Assembly: GCA_963824705.1 (NCBI GenBank)
Contig: CAWGQE010000002.1
Span: 98,372-162,371 of the forward strand
DNA from: VRUE01 sp963824705
GTDB taxonomy: Bacteria > Actinomycetota > Thermoleophilia > Solirubrobacterales > 70-9
Length of the DNA: 64,000 nucleotides
Direction: 5' to 3'
Shown: positions 1 through 11,412 of the stretch, piece by piece
Layout: each line of letters starts with the position of its first letter
Position numbering within the stretch: position 1 is the stretch's first letter
Notes under the pieces: model-generated
The model's database searches: none
Told to the model about the DNA's origin: nothing
The model's input: only the letters and a program-made list of their open reading frames with translations
Position numbers and translations under genes: made by a program

Positions 1-1
1 C

Positions 2-79
2 GCAGTCAAGATCGCCTCGGGCGAGCAGGGTCAAAAAGCCGCCGCCACGGTCGCCAAGGGCCAGTCCGACAAGCGCTAG
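2..79 (+). CDS. C-terminal end of an unidentified protein (cut by window edge)
   Basis: An open frame enters from the left edge and stops at TAG 77-79. The 25 visible codons end in an Ala/Lys-rich, hydrophilic tail (AATVAKGQSDKR). Codon use is GC-rich at third positions like neighbouring genes. Only 26 bases separate it from the aconitase start, so the two could be co-transcribed. Too little is visible to name a family. Confidence 0.4.
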   Translation, partial: AVKIASGEQGQKAAATVAKGQSDKR

Positions 80-105
80 CACCCCCGGATCGTCGCTCTC
101 CTAGG

Positions 106-2910
<2,805 letters not shown>

Positions 2911-3022
2911 GTCTCTGTCTGAGTTCTGGCCAGGCGGCGCAGGAGGGCCGCGGGAGGCAGGGGGTCCGCGCGACCCTCACTGCACCTATGCGTCGGTAGC
3001 CAGGGAGGGATGCCGACGCGCT

Positions 3023-3057
3023 CTGTTCACTCGAACGGGACTGCTCGAGACGAACAG
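3023..3057. repeat. Imperfect inverted repeat downstream of acn
   Basis: CTGTTC-a-CTCGA pairs with TCGAG-ac-GAACAG around a 10-base loop. It lies in the 182-base gap between aconitase and the convergent DUF3817 gene, so a transcript-end hairpin is possible, but no T-run follows. I see nothing else in this gap. Confidence 0.3.
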
Positions 3058-3092
3058 TCACTGCCTAGCTATAGCGCCTGTGAGCGCTGAGG

Positions 3093-3449
3093 TCAAGGCA
3101 TCTTGAGCGGATCTACGGGATTTTCCCCGACTTTTTGCGGAGAATCCCGGATGCCCCAGCCCCGCCGTTCGATCAGCTCGATCCCGATCACACTGCCCAC
3201 CGGGCCCACTGGGGTAAGGGTTGCGGCAAGCAGGGTGTAGGGGGCCTCGCGCCTGATGCAGGCGATCCAGATCACGATGCATAGCGCGACGAATCCCAAC
3301 CCATGCGCCCATCCAAAGATCATCGTCTCGGTTTCGAAGCCGGGCACAAGCCAAAAAACGATCAGCGCCGTAAAGATCGCCAACTCCACATAAGAGAGCA
3401 CCTTGACGCGAGCAAACAGCTTCCCGGGAACGGGCTTTCTCATGCGCAT
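3093..3449 (-). CDS. DUF3817-type integral membrane protein
   Basis: A 118-residue protein with three hydrophobic segments (about 18-38, 45-62 and 70-92). The arrangement, with YVELAIFTALIVFW, then GWAHGLGFVALC and a third helix leading into IELIERRGWG, matches the DUF3817 family, which is found next to many unrelated genes and has no established function. It lies directly downstream of kgd on the same strand. The whole 84-base gap between the two genes is filled by palindromic element A1, which ends 3 bases before this start codon. ATG 3449 and ATG 3443 are both possible starts. The C-terminal tail after residue 98 is polar and unremarkable. Confidence 0.75.
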   Translation of the reverse strand: MRMRKPVPGKLFARVKVLSYVELAIFTALIVFWLVPGFETETMIFGWAHGLGFVALCIVIWIACIRREAPYTLLAATLTPVGPVGSVIGIELIERRGWGIRDSPQKVGENPVDPLKMP

Positions 3450-3452
3450 CTC

Positions 3453-3531
3453 GCGCGGGTGGCGGAGGGGAGGGGGGTGTTCGGACGGGTGAGTCCGCTA
3501 ACACCCCCCTCCCCTCCGACAGGACCCGCGC
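3453..3531. repeat. Palindromic element A1 (family A)
   Basis: Outer arms GCGCGGGT (3453-3460) and ACCCGCGC (3524-3531); an asymmetric internal bulge (GGC versus GACAGG); perfect 18-bp inner arms at 3464-3481 and 3500-3517; and a tip hairpin CGGAC-gggtga-GTCCG. The sequence is nearly identical to A2 at 7183-7261, except that inner-arm positions 8 and 9 are swapped in both arms, so pairing is kept. It fills the gap between the kgd stop and the DUF3817 start. Confidence 0.9.
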
Positions 3532-3533
3532 GC

Positions 3534-6500
3534 CTAGGCACCAGGAGTCAAGGCCGTGAGCACGATCCGCTCCTGCTCGCGCGCGTGGGCGATCGAGTAG
3601 CCCTCGCCCGGGCTGGCCCGGGTCGGTCGGCCGACGTAGCCGAGCTCGACGCCGTCGGGCATCAGGTCGGGGAGGCGGCGCGACATCACCTTCCAACAGC
3701 CCATGTTGCGCGGCTCCTCCTGCGCCCAGACGATCTCTTTCAGGTTGGGGTAGGTGGCGATCAGCTCACTCAGCTGTTCCTTGGCGAAGGGGTAGAGCAG
3801 CTCGACCCGGGCGATCGCCACGTTCTCGGCCCCCTCACGCCGCTCGCTGGCGTCGATGTCCCAGTAGACCTTGCCGGTGCAGAGCACGAGCCGCTCCACC
3901 TTCTCGCGGCGCTCGATCGCAGTGGGGTCGTCGAGGATGAAGTGGAACTGGCCGCTGGTCAGCTGATCGACCGTGGCCGCGGCGCGGTCGAGCCGCAAGA
4001 GCCCCTTCGGGGTGAAGACGATCATCGGCCGGGGCTTGCGGATCAGCGCCTGGCGGCGCAGCAGGTGGAAGTACTGGGCGGCGCTGCTGGGATTGGCGAT
4101 GCGGATGTTGCCCTCCGCGGCCAGAGCCATGAAGCGCTCGATGCGGGCGCTCGAGTGCTCAGGACCCGAGCCCTCGTAGCCGTGTGGCAGCAGCAGGGTG
4201 AGGCGGCTCGTCTGTCCCCACTTGGCCTCGCCCGAGACGATGAAGCTGTCGATGATCACCTGGCCGGCGTTGGCGAAGTCGCCGAACTGAGCCTCCCAGA
4301 GGACCAGGGCGTTGGGCGTCGCCGCCGAGTAGCCGTACTCGAAGCCGAGGCAGGCGATCTCCGAGAGCGGGCTGTTGTAGAGCTCGAAGGGGGCTTTGGC
4401 ATCGTCGAGGTTCTGCATCGGGCAGTAGGGGAGGCCGGTCTTCTCGTCGTGGAGGACGAGGTGGCGATGGGAGAAGGTGCCGCGCTCGGTGTCCTGGCCG
4501 GTGAGGCGGATGTGGACGCCCTCGGTCAGCAGCGATGAGAAGGCAAGCGCCTCGGCGTGGCCGAACTCGATTCCACCCTCGGCGAGCGCCTGCCCCCGAT
4601 TGCCGAGCGGTTTGCGCAGCTTGCGGTGGATCGTGAAGCTGTCCGGCACCTCGAGCAGGGCCTCGTTCAGCTCGGCCAGCTTCTCCGCCGGGACTGTCGT
4701 TTCGACCGGCGGGCTGGCGCTGCGGTCGAGTTCTCCGGTGCTGGAGGTGGTCACGGTCGGGTCTTCGTACTCGCCCAGCTCCATCTTCCTGCGCAGGTCC
4801 TTCAGTGAGTCCGACATCTCATCGTGGCGCTCTTTGCGCGCGCGCTCGACATCCTCGCGGGCGATCGTCCCGTCCTCGATCAGCTTCTCGGCGTAGATCT
4901 CGGAGACCGGCGGGTGGGCTTTGATCTTGGCTGCGATCGCCGGTTGGGTGTAGGCGGGCTCGTCGGTCTCGTTGTGGCCGAAGCGGCGGTAGCCGATCAC
5001 GTCGATGACGATGTCGCGCCCCCAGCGCTCGCGATAGGCCATCGCGAGGCGGATCGCCGAGGAGCAGGCCTCGACGTCGTCGGCGTTGACATGGACGATC
5101 GGCACGTTGAACCCCTTCGCCATGTCGGCGGCGTAAGGGGTCGAGCGGGCGTCCTCGGGGTCGGTCGTGAAGCCCACCTGGTTGTCCTGGATGATGTGAA
5201 TCGTGCCGCCGGTGGTGTAGCCGCGCAGCGCCTGCAGGTTGAGGGTCTCGGCGACGACTCCCTGGCCGGGGAAGGCCGCGTCGCCGTGGAGCAGCACCGG
5301 CACCGCGTGCTTCGGTTCGTGCGTGAGCTTCGCCCCGTCGATCTCCGACTGGAGGAAGCGGGTCGCTCCCTCGACCACCGGGTCGACGAACTCGAGGTGG
5401 CTCGGATTGGGGAAGAGCCGCACGGCGACCTTCTCGCCCTCGTGGGTCTCGTAGATCCCCTGGTGGCCGTAGTGGTACTTGACGTCGCCGGTGCCGCCGT
5501 GGGGAATCGCCGCGACGGCCTTGACCTGCTCGATCTGCTTGGAGCCCTCGAACTCGGCCAGGATCGACTCGATCGAACGGCCCAGGTTGTGGGCGAGAAC
5601 GGCGAGACGGCCACGGTGGGCCATCCCGAAGGCGACCTCCTCGGCGCCGGCGCGGCCGGCGAGGGTGACCAGCTCGTCGAGCATCGGCACGATCGCGTCG
5701 AGGCCCTCGATCGTGAAGATCTTCTGGCCCAAATACGCTTTCTCGACGAAGCGCTCGAACTCGAAGACGTCGATCAGCCGGCCCAGCAGGCGGCGTTTCT
5801 CGTCATCGTCGAGCGGTTGGCGGTGGGCGCCGGTCTCGACCATCTCGCGCAACCAGGTGCGCTGCTGGTGCGAGGAGAGGTGCTCGAACTGGTAGGCGAT
5901 CGAGCCGCAGTAGGCCTCGCGCATCCGGGGCAGGACGTCGAGCAGGGTCTCGCCGGGGACGCCGATGCGCAGGATCGAAGCCGGCACCCGGGCCATCAGC
6001 TCCGGCGTCAGGTTGAGGCTCTCGGGCTGGATCGCGGGGTCTCCCTGTGGCTCGCGCCCCAGCGGGTCGAGGCGGGCGGCGAGGTGGCCGTGGGTGCGGT
6101 AGCCCTTGAGCAGCGAGGTGGCGGCCTGCACCGCGCCGAGCAGCTCCTCGTCCGGTGCGCCCGGGGTCGCCGGCGGTTGCGCGGCGCCCAGCGGCGGAGC
6201 GGAAGCAGAGGCCGGGTGCGCGGCAGCAAGCGGCGCCGCGTCGATGCCGAGATCGCCGGCGACCGTCTCGTAGAAGCCGTCCTCGCCTTCGAGCAGCGCT
6301 TCGATCCGGCGCAGGAAGGCTCCGGACTCGGCGCCCTGGATCACCCGGTGGTCGTAGGTCGAGGTCAGCGTCATCGTCTTCGAGACGCCGAGCTGGCGTA
6401 GCCGCTCGGGCGATGCGTGCGCCCACTCGGGTGGGTAGGCGATCGCGCCGGCGGCGACGATCGCGCTCTGGCCCTTCATCAGACGGGGAACCGAGGCGAC

Positions 6501-7553
6501 GGTGCCGATCCCACCCGGGTTGGTCAGCGAGATGTTGGTGCCGAGGAAGTCGTCGGCGGTGAGCTTGCTCTCCCGCGTCTTCGTGATCAGGTCCTCGTAA
6601 TAGGTGTGGAAGGCGGCGAAGTCGAGCCCGTCGGCGCCCTTGATCGCCGGCACCATCAGGCTGCGCGAGCCGTCCTTGCGCTCGATGTCGACCGCGATGC
6701 CGAGGTTGACCGGGCCGTTCTCGATCGCGAAGGGCTTGCCCTCGCGCTCCTCGAAGCTGCGCACCATCACCGGCCATTCCTTCGCGGCCTGCACGATCGC
6801 CCAGGCGATCAGGTGCGTGAAGGAGACCTTCAGCCCACGCTCTTTCAACTGCCCGTTCAACGCCTTGCGCTTCGCATCCAGCGTGTCGACCGCAACCGTC
6901 CGGAACGAAGTAGCGGTAGGAACCTCCCGGCTCTCACCCATGGCCTGAGCCAACATCGCCGCGGGCCCCCGCAAAGCTTTCGCCTCGCCACTGACGGGCA
7001 CCGCAACTCCACCGCCATTGGCAGCAGCAAGCACATCATCCTTGGTCACCTTGCTCCCGGGCCCGCTGCCATCTACCGAAGCAAGGTCAACGCCGTTATC
7101 CGCAGCTACTCGTCGTGCGACGGGGGTCGCTCGTACTCCATTGCCAGCTCCGTTCCCGGCGGACGGTGCACCAGCGCCACTTTCGCGGGTGGCGGAGGGG
7201 GAGGGGGTGTTCGGACGGGTGAGTCCGCTAACACCCCCTCCCCCTCCGACAGGACCCGCGACCGAAGCCTCTGAACCCTCGTCCGTCCCGCCACCGCCAC
7301 CCTCGCCAGGCTCCATCTCAGCCAACGGCGCCCCCACGGGAACCTCGTCGTCAACCGACGCAATCAGCTTCGTAATGACGCCATCGGCCGGCGCAGGCAC
7401 CTCTGCGTCGACCTTGTCGGTCGAGACCTCGACCACCGTGTCGCCCTCGTTGACGAAGTCGCCCTCGGCGACATGCCATTCGAGAACGATGCCCTCGGTG
7501 ACCGACTCCCCCATCTCGGGCATCTGGATCTGGACGGTCGCCGTTTGCGCCAT
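3534..7553 (-). CDS. kgd: Multifunctional 2-oxoglutarate dehydrogenase E2-E1 fusion
   Basis: A 1339-residue fusion catalysing the E1 (thiamine-diphosphate decarboxylase) and E2 (succinyltransferase) steps of 2-oxoglutarate to succinyl-CoA. Residues 1-80 are a lipoyl domain with lipoyl lysine K47 in VSTDKVDAE. About 138-178 is a peripheral-subunit-binding domain (TPVARRVAADNGVDL). About 210-430 is the E2 catalytic domain; its active-site motif reads DHRVIQG, the Asp of the classical HxxxDG being Gln, as in mycobacterial Kgd. From about 468 onward is E1, with a ThDP-binding region near 750 (GDAAFPGQGVVAETLN). Mycobacterial and corynebacterial fusions lack the lipoyl domain, so this one looks self-sufficient for E1 and E2. 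Residues 98-124, in the lipoyl-to-binding-domain linker, are encoded by palindromic element A2. It starts 26 bases from a divergent reductase gene. Confidence 0.95.
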   Translation of the reverse strand: MAQTATVQIQMPEMGESVTEGIVLEWHVAEGDFVNEGDTVVEVSTDKVDAEVPAPADGVITKLIASVDDEVPVGAPLAEMEPGEGGGGGTDEGSEASVAGPVGGGGGVSGLTRPNTPSPSATRESGAGAPSAGNGAGNGVRATPVARRVAADNGVDLASVDGSGPGSKVTKDDVLAAANGGGVAVPVSGEAKALRGPAAMLAQAMGESREVPTATSFRTVAVDTLDAKRKALNGQLKERGLKVSFTHLIAWAIVQAAKEWPVMVRSFEEREGKPFAIENGPVNLGIAVDIERKDGSRSLMVPAIKGADGLDFAAFHTYYEDLITKTRESKLTADDFLGTNISLTNPGGIGTVASVPRLMKGQSAIVAAGAIAYPPEWAHASPERLRQLGVSKTMTLTSTYDHRVIQGAESGAFLRRIEALLEGEDGFYETVAGDLGIDAAPLAAAHPASASAPPLGAAQPPATPGAPDEELLGAVQAATSLLKGYRTHGHLAARLDPLGREPQGDPAIQPESLNLTPELMARVPASILRIGVPGETLLDVLPRMREAYCGSIAYQFEHLSSHQQRTWLREMVETGAHRQPLDDDEKRRLLGRLIDVFEFERFVEKAYLGQKIFTIEGLDAIVPMLDELVTLAGRAGAEEVAFGMAHRGRLAVLAHNLGRSIESILAEFEGSKQIEQVKAVAAIPHGGTGDVKYHYGHQGIYETHEGEKVAVRLFPNPSHLEFVDPVVEGATRFLQSEIDGAKLTHEPKHAVPVLLHGDAAFPGQGVVAETLNLQALRGYTTGGTIHIIQDNQVGFTTDPEDARSTPYAADMAKGFNVPIVHVNADDVEACSSAIRLAMAYRERWGRDIVIDVIGYRRFGHNETDEPAYTQPAIAAKIKAHPPVSEIYAEKLIEDGTIAREDVERARKERHDEMSDSLKDLRRKMELGEYEDPTVTTSSTGELDRSASPPVETTVPAEKLAELNEALLEVPDSFTIHRKLRKPLGNRGQALAEGGIEFGHAEALAFSSLLTEGVHIRLTGQDTERGTFSHRHLVLHDEKTGLPYCPMQNLDDAKAPFELYNSPLSEIACLGFEYGYSAATPNALVLWEAQFGDFANAGQVIIDSFIVSGEAKWGQTSRLTLLLPHGYEGSGPEHSSARIERFMALAAEGNIRIANPSSAAQYFHLLRRQALIRKPRPMIVFTPKGLLRLDRAAATVDQLTSGQFHFILDDPTAIERREKVERLVLCTGKVYWDIDASERREGAENVAIARVELLYPFAKEQLSELIATYPNLKEIVWAQEEPRNMGCWKVMSRRLPDLMPDGVELGYVGRPTRASPGEGYSIAHAREQERIVLTALTPGA
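7183..7261. repeat. Palindromic element A2, in frame inside kgd
   Basis: Same architecture as A1: outer arms TCGCGGGT and ACCCGCGA, perfect 18-bp inner arms at 7194-7211 and 7230-7247, and an identical tip hairpin. It is read in frame as the Gly/Pro/Ser-rich linker of Kgd (residues 98-124, VGGGGGVSGLTRPNTPSPS). Its outermost pair is T-A where A1 has G-C and A3 has C-G. Confidence 0.9.
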
Positions 7554-7579
7554 TCGTAGATTGAGTGTATGAAAGAGCG

Positions 7580-9571
7580 ATGAACTACTTCGTCACCGGC
7601 GCCACCGGCTTCATCGGTCGCAACCTCGTAGCCAGGCTCTTGCAGCGCGAGGGGACGATCTACGCGCTGGTCCGGGCGGGCTCGCGCGGGCGCCTGGAGG
7701 AGCTGCGGACCGCCTGGGGGGCCGATGGAGCGCGGGTCGTGCCGATCGCCGGCGACCTCGCCCAGCCCGGTCTCGGGGTCTCCGAGGAGGACCTGCTGAC
7801 GCTGCGAGGCGACGTCGACCACTTCTTCCACCTCGCCGCGATCTACGACATGGCGGCTGGCGCCGAGGCCCAGGAGGTCGCCAACGTCGAGGGAACCAGG
7901 CACGCGGTCGAACTGGCCGGCGCGATCGAGGCGGGCTGCTTCCACCAGATCAGCTCGATCGCCGCCGCCGGCCTTTACAAGGGCACCTGGACCGAGGACA
8001 TGTTCGAGGAGGCCGAAGACCTCGACACCCACCCCTACTTCCGCACCAAGCACGAGTCCGAGCGGGTCGTGCGCGAGCATTGCAGCCGGCCCTGGCGGGT
8101 CTACCGACCGGGAATCGTCGTCGGCGACTCGCGCACGGGCGAGATCGACAAGATCGACGGCCCCTATTACATGTTCAAGCTGCTGCAGCAGGCACGGCGG
8201 GTCTTGCCGTCCTGGCTACCGACCGTCGGTGTCGAGGGAGGGGAGATCAACATCGTCCCGGTCGACTACGTCGCCGCGGCGATCGATCACATCGCCCACG
8301 AGCCGGGACTCGACGGTCGTGCCTTCAGCCTCACCGACCCGAGGCCGAAGACGGCGGGCGAGGTGCTCAACCTCTTCGCCCGGGCGGCCGATGCGCCGCA
8401 GGCGGCGCTGCAGCTCGACTCCGGCATTACCGACCCGGCCGCCGGCCTGGTCCGCACAGGGTTGAAGTTCTTCCCACCGGCAAAGCGGGCGGCGAAGGTG
8501 GCGCTGAACCAGGTCGGCATCCCGGCCGGCGTGCTCAGCTACGTCAGCTACCCCACCCATTTCGACTCGACCGAGGCCGAGGCGGCGCTTGCCGGCTCGG
8601 GGATCGAGGTGCCGCCGCTGGAGAGCTACGCCGATCGCGTCTGGGACTACTGGGAGCGCAACCTCGACCCCGACCTGTTCAAGGATCGCTCGCTCTCGGC
8701 GGCGGTGCGCGGCAAGGTGGTGCTGATCACCGGTGCGTCCTCGGGGATCGGCAAGGCGGCGGCGGTCAAGGCGGCCGACGCCGGCGCGACCGTGCTGCTC
8801 GTCGCCCGCTCGGTCGACAAGCTGGAGGAGACGAAAAGGGAGATCGAGACAGGCGGCGGGGTGGCCCACATCCACCGCTGCGACATGTCCGACGTCGAGG
8901 ACGTCGAGCGGATGGCCGAGGAGGTGCTCGCCTACCACGGGCAGGTCGACATCCTCGTCAACAACGCGGGCCGCTCGATCCGCCGTTCGGTCAAGCTCTC
9001 CTACGACCGCTTCCACGACTACGAGCGGACGATGCAGATCAACTACTTCGGCGCCCTGCGGCTGATTTTGGCGCTGCTGCCCTCGATGCAGGCGCGCAAG
9101 TCGGGCCACATCATCAACATCAGCTCGATCGGCGCCCAGACCAACCCGCCGCGCTTCTCCGCCTACGTCGCCTCGAAGTCGGCGCTCGACGCCTTCAGCC
9201 GGGTGATCGCCTCCGAGGTGTTCGACGACGGCGTCGACATCACGACGATCTACATGCCGCTGGTACGGACGCCGATGATCGCGCCGACGCGGATGTACGA
9301 CATGTTCCCCGCGATCACCCCCGAGGAGGCCGCGGAGATGATCGCCGGGGCGATGATCGGCAAGCCGAAGAAGGTGGCGACCCGGATGGGCACCTTCGGC
9401 GAGCTGCTCTACGCGGTCGCGCCGACGGTCAGCGACAAAATCCTCAACACCGCCTACAAACTCTTCCCTGAGTCGCAGGCGGCGAAGGGGAAGGGCGACG
9501 AGGCGCCGGATCGGGCGCCCACTACCGAGGCGGTTGCCTTTGCGCACTTGATGAAAGGCGTGCACTGGTAG
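7580..9571 (+). CDS. Two-domain SDR, fatty acyl-CoA reductase (AcrA1/Rv3391-like)
   Basis: Two Rossmann reductase domains in one chain. Domain one is an extended SDR: GATGFIGRNL at the N-terminus and a YxxxK pair in YFRTK near residue 155. Domain two is a classical SDR: GASSGIGKAA near 390, NNAGRS, and YVASK near 530. This order and the roughly 660-residue length match mycobacterial fatty acyl-CoA reductases that reduce acyl-CoA to fatty aldehyde and alcohol; the substrate here is inferred. ATG 7580 is preferred over the upstream GTG 7565 because it begins MNYFVTGATGF, the family start. Downstream on the same strand is an alkyl-DHAP-synthase-like gene that would use a fatty alcohol, so the pair may make ether lipids. 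Element B1 separates them. Confidence 0.85.
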   Translation: MNYFVTGATGFIGRNLVARLLQREGTIYALVRAGSRGRLEELRTAWGADGARVVPIAGDLAQPGLGVSEEDLLTLRGDVDHFFHLAAIYDMAAGAEAQEVANVEGTRHAVELAGAIEAGCFHQISSIAAAGLYKGTWTEDMFEEAEDLDTHPYFRTKHESERVVREHCSRPWRVYRPGIVVGDSRTGEIDKIDGPYYMFKLLQQARRVLPSWLPTVGVEGGEINIVPVDYVAAAIDHIAHEPGLDGRAFSLTDPRPKTAGEVLNLFARAADAPQAALQLDSGITDPAAGLVRTGLKFFPPAKRAAKVALNQVGIPAGVLSYVSYPTHFDSTEAEAALAGSGIEVPPLESYADRVWDYWERNLDPDLFKDRSLSAAVRGKVVLITGASSGIGKAAAVKAADAGATVLLVARSVDKLEETKREIETGGGVAHIHRCDMSDVEDVERMAEEVLAYHGQVDILVNNAGRSIRRSVKLSYDRFHDYERTMQINYFGALRLILALLPSMQARKSGHIINISSIGAQTNPPRFSAYVASKSALDAFSRVIASEVFDDGVDITTIYMPLVRTPMIAPTRMYDMFPAITPEEAAEMIAGAMIGKPKKVATRMGTFGELLYAVAPTVSDKILNTAYKLFPESQAAKGKGDEAPDRAPTTEAVAFAHLMKGVHW

Positions 9572-9577
9572 GTCGGT

Positions 9578-9697
9578 GCGAAGGCGGAGCATGGGTAGGG
9601 GTTCCGCTTAACTTTTTCGGTGTTGCCGCGGTGACTCTCGCTGAGCGGCGGCGAAAAAGTACAAGACGCTCCACCCCTACCCATGCTCCGCCTTCGC
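9578..9697. repeat. Palindromic element B1 (family B)
   Basis: Perfect 25-bp arms at 9578-9602 and 9673-9697. Just inside them are the family-B blocks, here in reverse orientation: CCGCTTAACTTTTTCGG at 9604-9620 and CGAAAAAGTACAAGACGCT at 9652-9670. The core between the blocks differs from B2 and B3. It begins 6 bases after the reductase stop and fills most of the 151-base gap before the next gene. It could act as a transcript-end hairpin. Confidence 0.9.
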
Positions 9698-9722
9698 GAG
9701 CGCCCTGCGATGCTTCCCGCCC

Positions 9723-11336
9723 ATGAGTGAGCGCAGGCTGAAGCACTGGGGGTGGGGGTACGAGGATCAGGCGCCTTCTGGGAAGGAGCTGCGGGAGGCG
9801 GCGGCTGGGATTCGGGAGCGGTTTGGGTTTGGGGGGGAGGTTGAGGAGTCCGTGTTGCTCGATGCGGTGGAGGTTCGGGCGCCTCGGCTGAAGGTGCCTG
9901 GTGGGCTTGGGGATCTGTTTACGGATGAGAAGTACGAGCGGGTTTCGCGGGCTTTGGGGAAGGCTTACCGGGATGTGGTGCGGGGGTTTCGGGGGGAATT
10001 CGAGAATCCGCCCGATCTGGTGGCGCTGCCGCGGGACGAGTCGGAGATCGAGACTGTGCTGAGTTGGGCCGAGGCCGAGGGTGCGGCGGTCATTCCCTTT
10101 GGCGGCGGGACGAGTGTGGTCGGTGGGGTCGAGGGACGGCTGGGGGATCGGCCCTTCGTTTCGCTCGACCTGCGGCGGCTCGACCGGGTGCTCGAGGTCG
10201 ATGCGGAGTCGATGGCGGCGCGGATCCAGGCCGGGGCTACCGGCCCGGTGCTGGAAGAGCAGCTGCGCGAGCACGGGCTGACCCTGCGCCACTTCCCCCA
10301 GTCGTTCGAGTACGCGACTCTGGGTGGCTGGATCGCCACCCGGGCCGGTGGTCACTTCGCCACCCTCTACACCCACATCGACGACCTGGTCGAGTCGGTG
10401 CGGGCGATCACCCCACGCGGGACCTGGGAGAGCCGGCGGCTGCCGGGCTCGGGCGCGGGACCCTCGCCCGATCGGGCTCTGATCGGCTCGGAGGGAATCC
10501 TCGGGGTGGTCGGCGAGGCCTGGATGCGGGTGCGTCCTCGGCCCGAGTTCAAGAGCTCCTGCGGGGTCGAGTTCGACGACTTCCTAAAAGCGGCGGGCGT
10601 CGTGCGCGAGATATCGCAGTCGGGCCTGTATCCGAGTAACTGCCGCCTGCTCGACGCGACGGAGGCGGGCATGACCGGTGCCGGCAGCGGCGAGAAGAGC
10701 CTGCTGGTGCTCGGCTTCGAGTCGGCTCACCATCCGGTGGACGCTCCGATGGACCTCGCCGTGGCGATCGCTCGCGAACATGGCGGGGTGCCTGGCAAGG
10801 TGCGCGGAAGCGGCGGAGGGGACAGCAAGGACGCCGGGGCCGTCGGCGCCTGGCGCAGCGCCTTCCTCCTTGCTCCCTACCTGCGCGACACGTTCGTTGC
10901 CTGCGGGGTGCTTTCGGAGACCTTCGAGACGGCGATCACCTGGGACCGCTTCGAGGACTTCCACGCGACGACGATGGAGGCGGTCCGTGTCAAGGTCGCC
11001 GAGGTATGCGATGTGCCCGCAGACGGCCCCGGCGCCCCCCGCGTCAGCTGCCGCTTCACCCACGTCTATCCCGACGGGCCGGCGCCCTACTTCACCGTGA
11101 TGGCACCGGCGGTGCGTGGAGGCGAGGTCGAGCAGTGGGACGAGATCAAGGCGGCTGCCGCGGAGGCGGTGATCGAGGGCGGCGGCACGATCACCCACCA
11201 TCACGCGGTCGGCCGCGATCACCGCCCTTGGTACGACCGGCAGCGCCCGGCGCCGTTCGCGGCTGCGCTGCGGGCCGCCAAGGCCGAGCTGGATCCCGCC
11301 GGCATGCTGAATCCCGGCGTTCTCATCGACCCGTAG
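9723..11336 (+). CDS. FAD-linked oxidase, alkyldihydroxyacetonephosphate synthase-like (AGPS)
   Basis: At 537 residues this matches bacterial AGPS-like flavoproteins. The PCMH-type FAD domain carries PFGGGTSVVGGVEG near residue 122, HFPQSFEYATLGGW near 195 and GSGAGPSPD followed by GSEGILGVVGEAW near 240-260. The C-terminal domain has the family HHHAVG motif near 490 and ends in DPAGMLNPG. In the eukaryotic and mycobacterial family the enzyme replaces the acyl group of acyl-DHAP with a fatty alcohol, the first ether-bond step. The upstream gene is a predicted fatty acyl-CoA reductase, which supports this reaction. A DHAP acyltransferase is not in the window. A related FAD-linked dehydrogenase role cannot be excluded. 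Codon use in the first 100 codons is noticeably G-rich at wobble sites. Confidence 0.85.
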   Translation: MSERRLKHWGWGYEDQAPSGKELREAAAGIRERFGFGGEVEESVLLDAVEVRAPRLKVPGGLGDLFTDEKYERVSRALGKAYRDVVRGFRGEFENPPDLVALPRDESEIETVLSWAEAEGAAVIPFGGGTSVVGGVEGRLGDRPFVSLDLRRLDRVLEVDAESMAARIQAGATGPVLEEQLREHGLTLRHFPQSFEYATLGGWIATRAGGHFATLYTHIDDLVESVRAITPRGTWESRRLPGSGAGPSPDRALIGSEGILGVVGEAWMRVRPRPEFKSSCGVEFDDFLKAAGVVREISQSGLYPSNCRLLDATEAGMTGAGSGEKSLLVLGFESAHHPVDAPMDLAVAIAREHGGVPGKVRGSGGGDSKDAGAVGAWRSAFLLAPYLRDTFVACGVLSETFETAITWDRFEDFHATTMEAVRVKVAEVCDVPADGPGAPRVSCRFTHVYPDGPAPYFTVMAPAVRGGEVEQWDEIKAAAAEAVIEGGGTITHHHAVGRDHRPWYDRQRPAPFAAALRAAKAELDPAGMLNPGVLIDP

Positions 11337-11412
11337 CGAAGAGACAGCCGCCCGACAGCGTTACCCTGTCGCGATTGCCTAGCCGACTAGGCACGCCCGT
11401 CTCGCGTCCACC

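Noticed and set aside
3303..6401. Two long plus-strand frames (3303-4538, 4824-6401) opposite kgd
   Set aside because: Lie opposite a clear Kgd domain structure; Arg/Leu/Asp-rich shadow translations without motifs.
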